DNA of 64,000 bases from CAWCWK01 sp963842125 (lineage in GTDB: Bacteria > Pseudomonadota > Alphaproteobacteria > Rhizobiales > CAWCWK01): contig CAWJFE010000005.1 in the NCBI GenBank assembly GCA_963842125.1, positions 248,001 through 312,000 of the forward strand. Direction: 5' to 3'. The notes below the pieces were generated by a model. It was not told the DNA's origin, did not search any database, and saw nothing but the letters and a program-made list of their open reading frames with translations. Positions 25,095 to 33,776 of this stretch are shown one piece after another (position 1 is the stretch's first letter; the number at the start of each line of letters is the position of its first letter). Made by a program: the position numbers and the translations under genes.

Positions 25095-26600
25095 TCATTC
25101 GTCATCGTCGGCGCCTCCGCCGGCAGCGATCATCTCGCCACCACCGCCCTCCATGCCACCGCCGTAGATCGCGGCGGTGAGATCGATCTCGGAGAGAAAG
25201 AACGCCTGGCGCGCGCTCTCGGCCTGGACGATGGACGCGATACGCGCGCGGGTATCGGCCAGGAGATCGAAGGTGTTGGTGATCATGCCGTTATAGGTCA
25301 GCACGCCCTCCGCCTCGATCGTCCGGCGCAGCGGCACGACGGCGTCCCGGTAGTGCCGCGCGATGTCGTAGGTGCCGCGATAGGCCTGATAGGCGCCGCG
25401 CGCCTCGGACCGCACGTTGACGGCTTGTTGGGCGAGCACGTTGGCGGCCCGCATGTAGGTCAGCTCCGCCTTGCGCATCCGCGCTTGCCCGCTATCGAAG
25501 ATCGGGATCTCGAACTCCAGTTCGCCGCGCGGAACGAACCGTTCCGTGACGTTCCGGCGTTCGACGCCGTCTTCCTCTTCGGTTTCGGCCTCGCGTTCGT
25601 ATTCGAGGCCCCCGGCGAGCGTCAGGTCGGAGACGTAGCGCGTGGCCTGTGTGAGGCCGTAGGTTTTGGCCAGTGCCTCAAGCTCGAGCTGTGCGACCTT
25701 CAAATCCGCGCGATTGGCCAATGCAAGGCGTTCGATCTCTCCCCTTTTGCGAAGACCGGCGGGAAGCTTCGGCAAGCCGTTCGGCACTTCGTACGCCGTC
25801 GTGTCGCCCCAAAGTCCCAGAATGCGGGTCAAGCGTTCCTTGGCCAGCTTGGCTTCGAGGCGTGCCTGAGCGATTTCCCCCGTGAGTTCCGCGTAGAACG
25901 CTTGGTTGCGGGCCTGTTCCGCTTTGTTGAAAGCACCCGTGCGGCCGAGTTCGGTCGCCAGTTCGGCAGCGGCGTCGGCGGCGACACGCGATTGGTTGAG
26001 TTGCGCTACGACGCCCCATGCACCGGCAGCCTCGACCCACGCCCTTCTCGCATCGGCGGCGATACTCAGCGTTTCCTCGATCGCGACCTGCTGGGCTTGG
26101 CGCGCGCGCGTCTCCGCAACGGCGAGGCGGCGTTTGCGTGTGGTCAATGCGAGGAGGTTGGCCACGAGGACGCCTTCGACCGTCCGCATGGGACCGATGC
26201 CCTGGGCGCTCACCGCTACGGATGGGTTCACACCCAGACTCTCCTGCCAGAGATCGGCGACGGAGAGACCGAGATCGGCATAGGCAGCCTGAAGCCCCTT
26301 GTTGTTGATGAGGGCCACGCGAACGGCCGTGTTCGCGTCGATCGTGCGCCCTCTCACGAGACTGCGCGTCTCATTGGCCGCAGCCCTCGCTTCGGCTTGC
26401 GTCGTCACGAGGACGCTGGATTGGCCCGTCGCTGTCCGTACGGCACCAGAGACGCCGTCAAAGCCACGCGTAGCAGGATAGTCCGCAGCGAGGCTGGCAC
26501 ATCCCATGAGGACGACGGGCAGCACAAACGTGACGGCCCGTCGTGCGGTCCGGCTGACCGAGCCATGGCCCGGAACTAGAAGGCTGGATCGCATGCTCAT
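25095..26600 (-). CDS. TolC-family outer-membrane protein of the copper operon
   Basis: 501 residues: signal with lipobox-like LMGCAS, then the two TolC repeats (NTAVRVALINNKGLQAAYADLG; later GELEFEIPIFDSGQARMRKA and YQAYRGTYDIARHYRDAVVP). The C-terminus is Gly/Asp-rich. No RND or membrane-fusion partner gene is in the window, a frequent arrangement for TolC-like proteins paired with multicopper oxidases in copper islands. It may form an outer-membrane conduit or sequester copper. The start overlaps the stop of the small lipoprotein gene (ATGA), so the two are coupled. Confidence 0.88.
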   Translation of the reverse strand: MSMRSSLLVPGHGSVSRTARRAVTFVLPVVLMGCASLAADYPATRGFDGVSGAVRTATGQSSVLVTTQAEARAAANETRSLVRGRTIDANTAVRVALINNKGLQAAYADLGLSVADLWQESLGVNPSVAVSAQGIGPMRTVEGVLVANLLALTTRKRRLAVAETRARQAQQVAIEETLSIAADARRAWVEAAGAWGVVAQLNQSRVAADAAAELATELGRTGAFNKAEQARNQAFYAELTGEIAQARLEAKLAKERLTRILGLWGDTTAYEVPNGLPKLPAGLRKRGEIERLALANRADLKVAQLELEALAKTYGLTQATRYVSDLTLAGGLEYEREAETEEEDGVERRNVTERFVPRGELEFEIPIFDSGQARMRKAELTYMRAANVLAQQAVNVRSEARGAYQAYRGTYDIARHYRDAVVPLRRTIEAEGVLTYNGMITNTFDLLADTRARIASIVQAESARQAFFLSEIDLTAAIYGGGMEGGGGEMIAAGGGADDDE

Positions 26601-26830
26601 GACCCCAACCTCGGCCGCGAGAACCCTGGGCTGTCGCTCCCCCTATCGATGGGGGTCGGTTCGACCGGCTTGCGATGGGTGTAGCCGATGACGACTGGGG
26701 CCGGCCTCGTGTGTTGGGAAATGACAGCAGGACTGACGACGTTGAGGTCAGCGAGCGGGAATGGGGGCGGCGCGCTTGCGCAGCCGCTCACGGATGCGGC
26801 GATCGCACCCGTTAGAACGAGGGATTTCAT
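26597..26830 (-). CDS. small lipoprotein
   Basis: 77 residues: signal peptide with lipobox (AASVSGCAS), then a Pro-rich tail (APPPFPLADLN, HTRPAPVVIGYTHRKPVEPT). No family recognised. It overlaps the TolC-type gene by four bases and shares the operon. It could tether or assist that protein at the outer membrane; this is inference from position. Confidence 0.7.
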   Translation of the reverse strand: MKSLVLTGAIAASVSGCASAPPPFPLADLNVVSPAVISQHTRPAPVVIGYTHRKPVEPTPIDRGSDSPGFSRPRLGS

Positions 26831-26919
26831 GAGTAACTAGCCTTGATGCCGGCGTGAGAGAGGACGGGAGTTTTGGATCCCGATCACACGAACGATCGCA
26901 CCGCCTGAAGACGGGCGGT

Positions 26920-27343
26920 TCAGGCTAGTTTTGGAGGATTCTCCAGGCGACAACCCGCCGCCGGCAAGCATGCTGCCGCTGGTGCCACTCCATAGAGCGA
27001 TTGGGTCGGCGCAAGGGTCGAGACAGGACGAGGGACACTCGCGAGAGAGACCGCACAATGAGCCAAGCATCCGCCACAGATGGCGACGCCTGTGTCACAC
27101 GAAATCGTCGATCCGATCATCGTATCGACTTCGGTAGATGACGACCCATCCGACCGATGCCCAAGATCGATCGTCTTCGACGACGATCTGATGAACCGCG
27201 AGCCGCTCAGTCTCGTGCGCTTGGGCGTTGGATACGAACCCTCCGAGACCGGACACGAGGACGGCCAGCGCAACCAACAAAGATATCAACGGTCGAACGC
27301 GCAAGGGTCTTGGCACCTCTAAGGATCGCAGCGAAACTAGCAT
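26920..27343 (-). pseudogene. possible small exported Cys/His protein heading the copper operon, apparently frameshifted
   Basis: From about 27343 one frame gives a convincing signal or membrane segment (PLISLLVALAVLVSGLGGF, then NAQAHETERLAVHQIVVED) and stops near 27095. The neighbouring frame, from roughly 27160 to the stop at 26920, gives ISCDTGVAICGGCLAHCAVS followed by a Pro/Leu-rich tail. Joined, the two resemble short exported Cys/His proteins seen at the head of metal-resistance operons. One indel between 27100 and 27190 would join them. The CsoR-type operator at 27366 sits just upstream. Tentative. Confidence 0.4.
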
Positions 27344-27365
27344 ACGAATTGCGACATTAGAATGG

Positions 27366-27380
27366 TACGCCCCAGGGGTA
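27366..27380. promoter_or_regulatory. second CsoR-type operator, before the distal copper operon
   Basis: The dyad TACGCCCC-A-GGGGTA differs from the element at 16547 by only two bases in 15. It lies 23 bp upstream of the first reading frame of the minus-strand copper operon (27343 downwards). Position and similarity imply that the CsoR-like repressor at 16619 controls both operons. Confidence 0.7.
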
Positions 27381-27606
27381 TTCGTCTCTCAGTCGCACAA
27401 TCGTGTGTTGTGGCTAACAGTGAACGAGTTTGCTTCAGCGAAAGCTATTCCGTAATTATCTTAAGTCGATCGAAGCAGAGTAACCTGGAATCCCAGAGCT
27501 TAATTCGCCGAGAGGCAAGAATCACGCCAAACTGCGTCGGGTTTCCTGCAGGCTTTGTGATGTAGATTGATCCACCGCCCAGGTTGTTTCAGCCGGGAGC
27601 ACGCTA

Positions 27607-28314
27607 GGCCCTGTTATGTTTTGATTTGCGCTGCATGTCTGCCTTCGTTGCGATGCGGAGGCGGATATGCGGGTGTTGTCGGACGAGGCGTGGTCAGTTC
27701 TGGCGCCGACGATCGAGGCATGCCGGCCGAGCTTGGACCTTGGCACCGGGCCGCGCAGCTCTTTATCCGCTGGTCGAAGCTCAGCGCGTGGGAACGCTTG
27801 CTGGCGATGGCCCAGGACAAGGGCATCCGGCTTGGCATGGTGCATAGGAATGGCACGGTCATCCGCGCGCACGCCAAGGCGGCCGGTGCAAGGAAAAGGC
27901 AGCCGGCGCAAGGAAGCCGAACCCTCAACCGAAGGTCCTGTGTGTTCGTGGTGCTGTAGGGTCATTGCCTTCGCGCTCGGCCCCGGACAGGCGCACGAGC
28001 TAAGCAGGGCAGACAGCCTTCTCGATCGCTTGCCGGACAGGCCGCTCTGGGTGGTGGGCGACAAGGGCTACAGCGCGCATGCCCCGCGCGAGTGTAGCGC
28101 ATCTGGCGGATGGGTGCCCGCCGGGCCATCCCGCACAAGCGCAACGAAGCTCCGGTGCGGTGTCCGGACTTCGTCTACGTCAACCGCAACCAGGTCGAGC
28201 GGCTGCGGGGCCGGCTGAAGGAGTGGCGCGCCGTCGCGACACGCTACGAGAAGACCGCCGCAGCCTTCCTCAGCCCCGCAGCAACATACGACTGGATCAA
28301 AATCTAACAAGGCC
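27607..28314 (+). mobile_element. IS5-family insertion sequence remnant
   Basis: Terminal inverted repeats are visible: ggccctgttatgttttgat at the left and the reverse complement of ggccttgttagattttgat at the right, with TA on both sides as a likely target duplication. Inside, fragments of an IS5-type transposase occur in three frames: VLSDEAWSVLAPTIEA, RWSKLSAWERLLAMAQDKG, TVIRAHAKAAGARK, GQAHELSRADSLLD, WVVGDKGYS, RNQVERLRGRLKEWRAVATR and YEKTAAAFL. Deletions and frameshifts break the gene, so it cannot move by itself. About 700 bp remain, against the usual 0.8-0.9 kb. Confidence 0.8.
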
Positions 28315-28369
28315 TAGAGGGCTTGCTAACTTCTACAAGAAGCAAGCAGAACTGCAATCGAAGGAACGC

Positions 28370-28576
28370 TTACGTCGCAGAACAACTAAAGCCCTGCGAG
28401 GGGCAATCTTCGAGGGACTTGATCCACGCTGCTGCACTTTGGTGCGAAACGTAACGCCGGTTACCGACGCGAAAGAACGGAGGTCCTTCGCGCTTAGACC
28501 ATAGCCGATAGAGTGTCGAACGGCTAATTCTGAAAGCTTTGCAGAAGGTGGACAGAGTATAGGATTGAGGTGCCAT
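28370..28576 (-). CDS. excisionase-like helix-turn-helix protein (HTH_17/AlpA type)
   Basis: 68 residues: YTLSTFCKAFRISRSTLYRL is a MerR-like helix-turn-helix, and GPPFFRVGNRRYVSHQSAAA with WIKSLE completes the winged fold typical of excisionases and AlpA regulators. It lies 257 bp from the tRNA-derived repeat at 28833, where the recombination genes of an island entering at that site would be expected. No integrase partner remains on this side. The last ~10 residues show no domain. Confidence 0.7.
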   Translation of the reverse strand: MAPQSYTLSTFCKAFRISRSTLYRLWSKREGPPFFRVGNRRYVSHQSAAAWIKSLEDCPSQGFSCSAT

Positions 28577-28757
28577 CTAGCCTCCATGTCAATTCACGGA
28601 AGTATCTGCCGCTTGCGAACGAACCAAGAACAGATGGATTCTGTATATCAGGAGCGCACAGGTATCGCAAAATTTTCCGCGAGAGCGTCTCACGCGGGGG
28701 GCACATCACTCGGTGAAACGGTCTCTACCGAATGGAGCCGTTAGGGTATCTATTGGG

Positions 28758-28785
28758 GTATGCCTCGACTGGAGTATGCCTCGAC
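28758..28785. repeat. short direct repeat near the internal att-like site
   Basis: gtatgcctcgac occurs at 28758-28769 and 28774-28785, a 16-bp period, 48 bp before the tRNA-derived repeat at 28833. Closely spaced direct repeats beside a core are typical of arm-type binding sites for integrase or excisionase. Function inferred from position only. Confidence 0.45.
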
Positions 28786-28832
28786 GGCCTTCACGCTTAT
28801 GCGTTGTGCGTCAACGAGTTAGGTCAATAAAG

Positions 28833-28849
28833 TGGCGGAGAGGGTGGGA
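28833..28849. repeat. internal att-like repeat from the tRNA-Ser 3' end
   Basis: 17 bases (tggcggagagggtggga) identical to the CCA end and 3' acceptor/T-arm of tRNA-Ser at 58570-58586 and to the corresponding part of the left repeat at 5104-5120. All three are in the same orientation. The right flank (ctcttccgtcaa) resembles the flank of the left copy. Confidence 0.75.
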
Positions 28850-29664
28850 CTCTTCCGTCAATCTGGTGCAAGCCATCGAAAACGCTCAGCTTTCCCTCGA
28901 AAGGCAAGCGGCGGAGAGATACAATCGGCGATACATCGTGCTGACTAACTCGCGCGAAGTCGACCGCCGCGAGCGAGTTATCCTCAGCTGCGCGATCGGA
29001 GGGAGGAGGGGCGCCGAATGGTTGGGGGTGGGCGTCGTGCCCTTGGAGAAGAGCCAGTGTGCAACGACCTAGTCCATCGGACTGTCACCACTGGCACCGA
29101 AACAGTCCTGCTCATGCGCACTCCAAGCACGCTAAACGCGATCTTGAAGTCGTCGTTGAATAGCCGTTTCGTTTCGGTGCGCTAAGTAAGGATCGGTGTG
29201 GTATCATCAGAGTCGATCCACTCTCCCCTCTTTTGGTGAGCGCGTTAGAATGATCTACTGCACCAGCGTTGGACCGACATCGGCGAAGACAGCGTCGGCG
29301 AGCCCCAAAAACCAGGCAGACGGATGGTGCTGATATCCCCACGCCCGCGATAAGAAGCGTGTGGCCTCGCGCGTAACGCAGAAACACTCCCTCCGGCAAT
29401 CCGCACGTGTCCGGTCCGAAGTGTATCGGCCTACGTTCGTTGGGTAGCGCCACGGTGCGCGTTCGAGGCACGATACTCCCTCGTCCGTCCAACCAGCACG
29501 TCGAGCACGCGTAAGGGTCAGTCCGCCGCCCCCGACACGGCAACCAAAAACGTTGGAAAACCCCATATCCCCCCCATACATGGTACAATCTGGTCGCAGC
29601 AACGATCGTAGGATCGTTTCGGCGGGCCCCATTTGAGAGATAAGCGAGGTCGGACACGCCGAGA
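28850..29664. other. gene-free stretch at the start of segment B
   Basis: About 800 bp with no credible coding sequence; short open frames on both strands show no domain and biased composition. It is the leader of the GHKL ATPase gene. I see no obvious promoter, RNA or inverted repeat of note. Confidence 0.4.
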
Positions 29665-31902
29665 ATGAGCGATATCGCGGAAGATCCGAAGGTCGACGAC
29701 GAGCGCGACGCCTCCGAGCGCGACGACTTAAAGGTCGTCACGTTCGAGGCGGACTCTGCTCTCTTGCGCGAGCTGGGTGAACGCCTCGTCGGTCAGCCGC
29801 ACATCGCGCTCGCCGAGCTCATAAAGAATGCCTACGATGCCGATGCGACCGTCTGCACCGTTGAGATCGAAGAGGACGCGATCGTCGTTTCGGACGACGG
29901 GCACGGCATGACGGAGAACGAGTTCCTCCGTCATTGGATGACCATCGGAACGCGCAATAAACAGGTACGGTCAAAGAGTCGTCGGTTCGAGCGGAACGTC
30001 ACCGGTTCCAAAGGCGTGGGGCGCCTATCTGCGCAGTTCCTAGCGCACAAGCTGCAACTCTACACGCGTTCGGAAGACGGAGATGCGGAACGGCTCGAAG
30101 CGACGGTCGACTGGGACGAAGCCATTGACGCGGGCCGGCTGACGGAGGCCAAGGCGTACTACCGTGTCGGCGTCCCGGCGCGCCCTCTCCCCGACCGGAG
30201 TAAGCATGGAACACGCGTCACCATGCGTGGCTTGAAGCAGAGTTGGGACGAGGAAGCGGTCAAGCGGTTGGGCGAGCAACTCTGGCTCATACAGTCTCCC
30301 CTGCCGGAGTTCGGACGCTTAAGGACCGAGGGTGAGGACCCTAGCGCATTCCGGGTTCGCCTCACGGCCTTCGACGACGAGTTGGACGACGCGTTCGAGC
30401 GTCAGATGTCCGCGGCGCTGGAGAACTACAACGCCGTGATCGAAGGTAGGATAGAACGGTCGGACGACGACCGAACGATCTCCCACATCACCGTGAAGTT
30501 TAAGGATGGCGAGAGCCATTCGGAGACGTTCGAGATTGCTCCGTATGTAAAGGCGGCCTCGTGGACGATCCGCGTCTTCAACCTGCAAGGGCGGCAGGGG
30601 CCTGGTGTGAAGGTCGGCGACGCTCGTGAATATCTCCGTCGCTTCGGCGGCGTGCAGGTCTACGACGCGGGGTTCCGACTGCCCTACTATGGCGTCGAGC
30701 AGGACTGGCTCGGTATCGAACTCGACCATTCTCACCGCCTCAACCGATCGAAGCTCTTGCCCGAACGCCTCCAGGTCCGGCGGGCGCTCAACGACCTACC
30801 CACACAAGGACGTATATTTGGCGTCGTTCGTATCGACACCGGGTTGGAGGCACGTAAGGCGGACGGCTCGAAGCGGGAGAGCGGTGAGTACCTGAAGATC
30901 CAGGTCACTCGTGACCGACTGGTCGCGAACGCAGCTTATGGAGCGTTACGAGACGCGGTTCGGGCCTCCGTCGACTTCTACGCCACGCGACAACGTATCC
31001 GTGAAGAGAACAGGATCGATTTCGTTCGCCCGAGTGAGCCATCGTCCGGGAAGCTGGAACGTGTTCGATCGCTCGCGGATGGAGTCGCGGCTTCTTATCC
31101 GAACGACGACGACGCACAAGCTCTGCGAAGCGAGATCGCCGATCTCGAGCGGACTATGGATCAAGAGCGCGAAGCCGACGATGGAGCTCGAACGCTTTTG
31201 GGTCCATTGGCTGCGGCAGGCATGGCAGCCCTCGCGCTTGAGCATGAGAGTCGCAAGGAGATGCGTGCGGCCAGAAATCTCTTGCGCAAGCTAGAGAGTC
31301 TCGCACGTTCCTCAGACGACTCGAATTTTACGTCCGCAATCGAGGGTCTGCGTCAGTGGCTATCACGATTGGAGAACACGAGGCGTGTCTTCGCACCGTT
31401 GTTGGATCAGGAAGATCGTGAACAGATTGAGGCTCTGCGACTGGAGACGGTCGTTCGAATGGTGATCGACAACGTCGCCTCTTTACTGCCCGGCGTGCGA
31501 ATAGACGTAGATGTACCGCGTGATCTCCTTCTTCCGCCTGCGACTTTCGCAGAGTGGAACTCTCTCTTCCAGAACGTCTTCGTCAACGCGTCGAACGCGA
31601 TGCTCGACGAGGATACGCGCACGATTTCTTGTGAGGGCGGACGCACCGGTCGTCAGGCCTGGGTTCGCATCAGCGACAGAGGGACGGGCATCGACTGGAA
31701 TCGATCGACGGAGTACTTCGAGCCCTTCAGGAGAGAAACGTCCATCTCCGACGAGCGGAAGGGCCTCGGTCTTGGGGGTATGGGGTTGGGACTGACGATC
31801 GTTCGGATGATCGCCGATCAGCGACGTTGCAAGGTGGAGTTCCTAGAACCACAGGAGCCTTGGGCGACGACGTTCCGCATGATTTGGAGTTCCAAGGTAT
31901 GA
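29665..31902 (+). CDS. double GHKL ATPase: MORC/Hsp90-like N-terminus, histidine-kinase-like C-terminus
   Basis: 745 residues. The N-terminal GHKL domain shows ALAELIKNAYDADAT (N box, Glu51/Asn55), VVSDDGHGMT (77-82) and GSKGVGRLSAQFLA (114-127), as in MORC/Hsp90/MutL-type ATPases. A middle S5-like region follows. Residues ~515-580 are helical and contain LALEHESRKE with His528 in an H-box-like setting. Residues ~630-745 form a second ATPase of histidine-kinase type (NVFVNASNAMLDE, ISDRGTGID, GLGGMGLGLTIVRMIAD). The protein thus looks like a sensor kinase joined to a MORC-like engine. The stop overlaps the receiver gene start (ATGA). Prokaryotic MORC-like ATPases are known next to restriction-modification genes; here they face a dcm-vsr-HNH operon. 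Confidence 0.82.
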   Translation: MSDIAEDPKVDDERDASERDDLKVVTFEADSALLRELGERLVGQPHIALAELIKNAYDADATVCTVEIEEDAIVVSDDGHGMTENEFLRHWMTIGTRNKQVRSKSRRFERNVTGSKGVGRLSAQFLAHKLQLYTRSEDGDAERLEATVDWDEAIDAGRLTEAKAYYRVGVPARPLPDRSKHGTRVTMRGLKQSWDEEAVKRLGEQLWLIQSPLPEFGRLRTEGEDPSAFRVRLTAFDDELDDAFERQMSAALENYNAVIEGRIERSDDDRTISHITVKFKDGESHSETFEIAPYVKAASWTIRVFNLQGRQGPGVKVGDAREYLRRFGGVQVYDAGFRLPYYGVEQDWLGIELDHSHRLNRSKLLPERLQVRRALNDLPTQGRIFGVVRIDTGLEARKADGSKRESGEYLKIQVTRDRLVANAAYGALRDAVRASVDFYATRQRIREENRIDFVRPSEPSSGKLERVRSLADGVAASYPNDDDAQALRSEIADLERTMDQEREADDGARTLLGPLAAAGMAALALEHESRKEMRAARNLLRKLESLARSSDDSNFTSAIEGLRQWLSRLENTRRVFAPLLDQEDREQIEALRLETVVRMVIDNVASLLPGVRIDVDVPRDLLLPPATFAEWNSLFQNVFVNASNAMLDEDTRTISCEGGRTGRQAWVRISDRGTGIDWNRSTEYFEPFRRETSISDERKGLGLGGMGLGLTIVRMIADQRRCKVEFLEPQEPWATTFRMIWSSKV

Positions 31903-33095
31903 CGCTGCGCGTACTTATCTGCGACGATGAGCTCACCAACGGTGAGGAGTGGAACCGGCAGGTCACGGAAGCGGTCGAATCGCTTCCGATCGAAGTCGCT
32001 CCGAATCCCGAGCCGGGTAAGATCAAGTCGTCCATCCAAACTCTCATCGCCAGACGTGTCGACGAGGACCCGACGAAGGGCGACTGCATCTTCGACGATG
32101 TGGACGTCCTGATCCTCGATTACGACCTGCTCCACGTGGACGAGGGGAACACACGGTACACGGGCGAGGGTGTCGCTCGGCTCGCCCGCACTTGGTCGAA
32201 CTGCGGTCCGATCGTCATTCTGAACCAGTACCCGGGGGCGCAGTTCGATCTCGGCATGCGTGGTCACCCGGAGAGCGTCGCCGATCTGAACGTCGACGGC
32301 GATCTCATCGGCGTTCCAGGTCTTTGGCACACCCCACCGTGGGCCGGTTTCCGGCCGTTCTCCTGGCCCGTCCTACCGGACCTCGTGCGTCGCCATCGCG
32401 AACTCGCGGAAGTCGTGCGGGATGGTCTGGACGAACCGATTCTGTCGAAACTCGGCTTTGGCGGTGAGGACGTTCAGCATCTATCCGACACTGCCTTCGG
32501 GTTTCTCGATCCTGGGGCGAAGGTCGTTGAAGAGCTTCGGAAAGTGACGTTCCGTGACTACGGACTTCGAAACGTGCCGGCGCTGCGATCGAAGACACTA
32601 GAAGCTACCATGAACAAGAATCCGGAGGCGTTGACCCGGATCGTGGTTTCACGGTTGTGTAAGTGGATTGATAGGGAAGTTCTCGGACCCCAAGACGTTC
32701 TCGTAGACCTGCCGCATCTCGTCCAACGATTCCCCTTCGTTCTAGGTAGCGGCGTCGACGATCCCGATCGGTGGAACGCCACCGTTACTGAGGGCTTCGA
32801 CGCGCTCGACGATCTCGTCGACGAGGAGATGAAGTTCGGTGCGTCCGACTGGCTCAGCCGGGACGCCGTTTGGCTTCGACGGTTCGAGACTTCCGAACGC
32901 GTCCGCGAAGCGCGATCGGACTTCGACTTCGCCAACGCGCCTGACTTCGTCTTCGCGGAGGACGCGTCGCGGTTCGTTCCATCGGACGACGCGGTCGAGT
33001 TCAGAGCTGCGTTCCACAACACCCATGATCGGCGCTACGTGGAGAAGATCGACGGCTTCACCTACGCCCCCCAGCGGCGTTTCGCGTTCGGTTGA
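31899..33095 (+). CDS. receiver-domain protein paired with the GHKL ATPase
   Basis: 398 residues. The N-terminus RVLICDDELTNGEEW carries the acidic pair Asp9/Asp10, and VDVLILDYDLLHVDEG places the presumed phosphoacceptor Asp74 at the end of strand 3. A receiver-like strand GPIVILNQYPG follows. The remaining ~250 residues have no domain I recognise and no obvious DNA-binding helix-turn-helix. The ATGA overlap with the kinase-like ATPase gene indicates a two-component-type pair. Output may be protein-protein contact or an unrecognised effector domain. The ATG at 31899 is favoured over an upstream frame because the receiver fold begins there. Confidence 0.75.
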   Translation: MTLRVLICDDELTNGEEWNRQVTEAVESLPIEVAPNPEPGKIKSSIQTLIARRVDEDPTKGDCIFDDVDVLILDYDLLHVDEGNTRYTGEGVARLARTWSNCGPIVILNQYPGAQFDLGMRGHPESVADLNVDGDLIGVPGLWHTPPWAGFRPFSWPVLPDLVRRHRELAEVVRDGLDEPILSKLGFGGEDVQHLSDTAFGFLDPGAKVVEELRKVTFRDYGLRNVPALRSKTLEATMNKNPEALTRIVVSRLCKWIDREVLGPQDVLVDLPHLVQRFPFVLGSGVDDPDRWNATVTEGFDALDDLVDEEMKFGASDWLSRDAVWLRRFETSERVREARSDFDFANAPDFVFAEDASRFVPSDDAVEFRAAFHNTHDRRYVEKIDGFTYAPQRRFAFG

Positions 33096-33099
33096 ACCG

Positions 33100-33774
33100 T
33101 TGGCTGCGACAGAACAACAGAAGTCGACCTATCATCTCCTTCGCTACCTCATGGACGAAGGTCGAGATTGGGTCCGTCGCGAAGGGACCCGCCAGGGGGC
33201 GGTCGCGGGACGCACGTTGAGGGGGCGCTTCTCCGACATCGAACTCGCGGACGTCGAAGCCGGCTTCAGACATGCCGGCCCGAGCGGTGCCTTTCCGGAC
33301 GACAAGGTGATCCGGATTCCTCCGCCGAAGAAGGAGAACGACACGGCAGCAGCTCTATGGTGCCGTTGGGACTACACCGACACCGACGCCCCCAAAGTCG
33401 GATACTATATCGGTTTCTGGCGGCCGATGGCGACGGCCGAGGATGGTCGAAAAGTTCGTTTTCTCGGCTACAGATACGAGACGCCCGAAGACGGAGACAA
33501 CCACGACTACTACCACGTCCAGCCGTGTCGTTCGATGGGATCCAAGGACAAGGAGGTCGATGTCGCGCTGCCCCTCTCGAATAGAAACCCGACCTGGCCT
33601 CTCTCTGCGGACAATCCCGTCGAACTCTTGGTATGCGCCTTCGTCTCGCTGTACGGAATGGACGGTTTACGAGAGTTCAGAAAGTGGATGGAGGAGCAGA
33701 GCGATGCACGAAGGGATACGCGGCTGAAAGGCGCCGTCGACCGGTTGTCGAAGCGAAGCGTCCCGCGTTCCTAG
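33100..33774 (+). CDS. hypothetical protein, third gene of the GHKL/receiver operon
   Basis: About 224 residues with no family I recognise. It is rich in charged and aromatic residues (WCRWDYTDTD, KVGYYIGFWRPMA, RFLGYRYETPEDGDNHDYYH) and has no signal peptide or membrane segment. The start is uncertain: TTG 33100, four bases after the receiver stop, or ATG 33151. The gene ends two bases before the convergent HNH gene, so both operons terminate into each other. Its place suggests an effector or specificity role in the same system. Confidence 0.6.
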   Translation: MAATEQQKSTYHLLRYLMDEGRDWVRREGTRQGAVAGRTLRGRFSDIELADVEAGFRHAGPSGAFPDDKVIRIPPPKKENDTAAALWCRWDYTDTDAPKVGYYIGFWRPMATAEDGRKVRFLGYRYETPEDGDNHDYYHVQPCRSMGSKDKEVDVALPLSNRNPTWPLSADNPVELLVCAFVSLYGMDGLREFRKWMEEQSDARRDTRLKGAVDRLSKRSVPRS

Positions 33775-33776
33775 GT

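Larger units (their letters stand above)
5121..28832. mobile_element. probable genomic island segment A (stress/efflux and copper resistance)
   Basis: This segment lies between the tRNA-Ser-derived repeats at 5090 and 28833. It contains IS110 and IS5 remnants at its two ends, an excisionase-like gene near the right end, and cargo for export, detoxification and copper resistance. No intact integrase is left inside it. The boundaries come from the repeats, and the mobile nature is inferred. It may be an independent older island now in tandem with segment B, or simply the distal half of one 53-kb element. Confidence 0.55.

Noticed and set aside
28730..28760. Fourth copy of the intergenic repeat (ccgttagggt)
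   Set aside because: Only about ten bases match and none of the other conserved blocks follow.
28850..29664. Minus-strand frames upstream of the GHKL gene as a gene
   Set aside because: No domain, skewed composition, and one frame runs into the GHKL start.
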